Positions 63,243 to 64,000 of a DNA stretch of 64,000 nucleotides are shown here, one piece after another. Source of the DNA: Flavobacterium terrigena (GTDB taxonomy: Bacteria; Bacteroidota; Bacteroidia; Flavobacteriales; Flavobacteriaceae). The notes under the pieces are model-generated. The model was not told the DNA's origin, did not search any database, and saw only the letters and a list, made by a program, of their open reading frames with translations. Where the stretch lies: NCBI RefSeq assembly GCF_900108955.1, contig NZ_FNYA01000001.1:620001-684000 (forward strand), written 5' to 3'. Made by a program: the position numbers and the translations under genes. Position 1 is the first letter of the stretch. Each line of letters opens with the position of its first letter.

Positions 63243-63557
63243 ATGAAACCCGAATTCGAAAATATCTCACTTATAAAAAACGAAGAAAAGCATCGTTTTG
63301 AAATCACTTTTAAAAATCACAAAGCATTTATCGACTACAAAGAAAGACCTGGTAAAATTTCACTAATTCACACCGAAGTGGAACCAGAATTAGAAGGTAA
63401 AGGTGCCGCAACAGCTGTGATTGAAAAAACGCTAGAATACATCGAACAAAACAATTTCAAACTCGTTCCACTTTGTCCGTTGGTGTTTGCCTACATAAAA
63501 AGACATCCAGAATGGAAACGAATTGTAGATGAAAATTTTAAAGGTTTTGAAGAATAA
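63243..63557 (+). CDS. Small GNAT-like acetyltransferase (YjdJ/GTLF3B type)
   Basis: 104 residues. KISLIHTEVEPELEGKGAATAVIEKTL has the acetyl-CoA-binding Gln/Gly loop region of the short GNAT group, and LVPLCPLVFAYIKRHPEW is the characteristic C-terminal block. Substrate unknown. It lies between two pirin genes and is probably cotranscribed with the second, 25 bases on. Confidence 0.88.
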   Translation: MKPEFENISLIKNEEKHRFEITFKNHKAFIDYKERPGKISLIHTEVEPELEGKGAATAVIEKTLEYIEQNNFKLVPLCPLVFAYIKRHPEWKRIVDENFKGFEE

Positions 63558-63582
63558 ATCGTAAATTTCAGAAAAAAATAAT

Positions 63583-64000
63583 ATGTCGAATATACAATTA
63601 ATAATAGAAGAACGTTCCGCCGATATTGGTAACTTTATGGTTGGAAGACTGCTCCCATTCCGAGAAAAAAGAACTGTTGGACCTTTTGCCTTTATTGATC
63701 ATATGGGACCAACTTATCTTAAAGACTATCAAAATTTAGACGTTGGACCTCATCCTCATATTGGACTTTCTACTTTAACTTATTTGTTTGAAGGCAGTAT
63801 CATGCACAAAGACAGTTTGGGTACTGAAATTGAAATTCAAGCTGGTGCAGTAAACTGGATGACTGCTGGAAAAGGAATTGTTCATTCTGAAAGAACGCCA
63901 CAATATCTTAGAACTTCAGATAAAATGCTACATGGTTTACAAATTTGGGTAGCGCTTCCGAGAGAATTAGAAGAAATGGAACCTAACTTTACTCATATTG
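63583..64000 (+). CDS. Pirin family protein (second copy), cut by window edge
   Basis: ATG at 63583 begins MSNIQLIIEERSADIGNFMV and the frame is open to the edge (139 residues). VGPHPHIGLSTLTYLFEG and HKDSLGTEIEIQAGAVNWM, then GKGIVHSERT, are the pirin metal-site blocks. It belongs to a different pirin subgroup from the first copy: the N-terminus and the block wording differ. The C-terminal cupin is outside the window. Confidence 0.9.
   Translation, partial: MSNIQLIIEERSADIGNFMVGRLLPFREKRTVGPFAFIDHMGPTYLKDYQNLDVGPHPHIGLSTLTYLFEGSIMHKDSLGTEIEIQAGAVNWMTAGKGIVHSERTPQYLRTSDKMLHGLQIWVALPRELEEMEPNFTHI

Overview
The window is AT-rich, tightly packed DNA with promoters of the Bacteroidota type (TTTG about 19 nt ahead of TAnnTTTG) and almost no Shine-Dalgarno signals. 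Gene content points to Flavobacteriaceae, most likely Flavobacterium: menaquinone genes, DUF5606 and DUF4494 proteins, dnaA followed by a low-molecular-weight phosphatase and a RsmI-like methylase, and lipoproteins with a Cys right after a short leader. I see no rRNA, tRNA, CRISPR array, transposase, integrase or reverse transcriptase.

Region 1 (1-26.7 kb) is mostly chromosomal housekeeping in short operons on both strands. It holds menB/menA with a metal-dependent hydrolase; a compact translationally coupled set made of PH-like membrane protein, C1 cysteine peptidase, second PH-like membrane protein and serine-hydrolase lipoprotein; def, DUF5606 and mazG; a second serine hydrolase; DUF4494; a large carboxypeptidase-regulatory-like lipoprotein; a MATE exporter; hisS; an ABC permease; prmC; ribD-HAD-YigZ; a thioesterase/methyltransferase pair; dnaA with its partners; and a muramidase-like protein.

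Region 2 (26.8-61.95 kb) is one minus-strand surface-polysaccharide locus of 33 genes. It starts at a strong promoter match (61916-61946), runs with overlaps or very short gaps, and ends at a hairpin terminator (26843-26879). It encodes an ABC exporter (Wzm-like permease, Wzt-like ATPase with a C-terminal glycan-binding domain), an initiating phosphoglycosyl transferase, an O-antigen ligase family protein, about 15 glycosyltransferases, NeuC/NeuB/NeuA for a CMP-activated nonulosonic (sialic-like) acid, an MBOAT with two SGNH-like partners for O-acetylation, three integral-membrane acyltransferases, two hexapeptide acetyltransferases and an FkbM methyltransferase. The inferred product is an acylated, nonulosonic-acid-bearing O-antigen or capsule exported by the ABC route. 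A four-helix-bundle (S23-type) gene sits between the two exporter genes and is flanked by inverted heptad repeats.

Region 3 (62-64 kb) has two pirin genes around a small GNAT-like gene.

The most unusual layer lies between the genes: short-word arrays with a period of 7 (sometimes 6 or 8) bases, different words at different sites, often in inverted pairs. Other noncoding structure includes hairpin elements with compensatory stem changes and a near-duplicated terminator.
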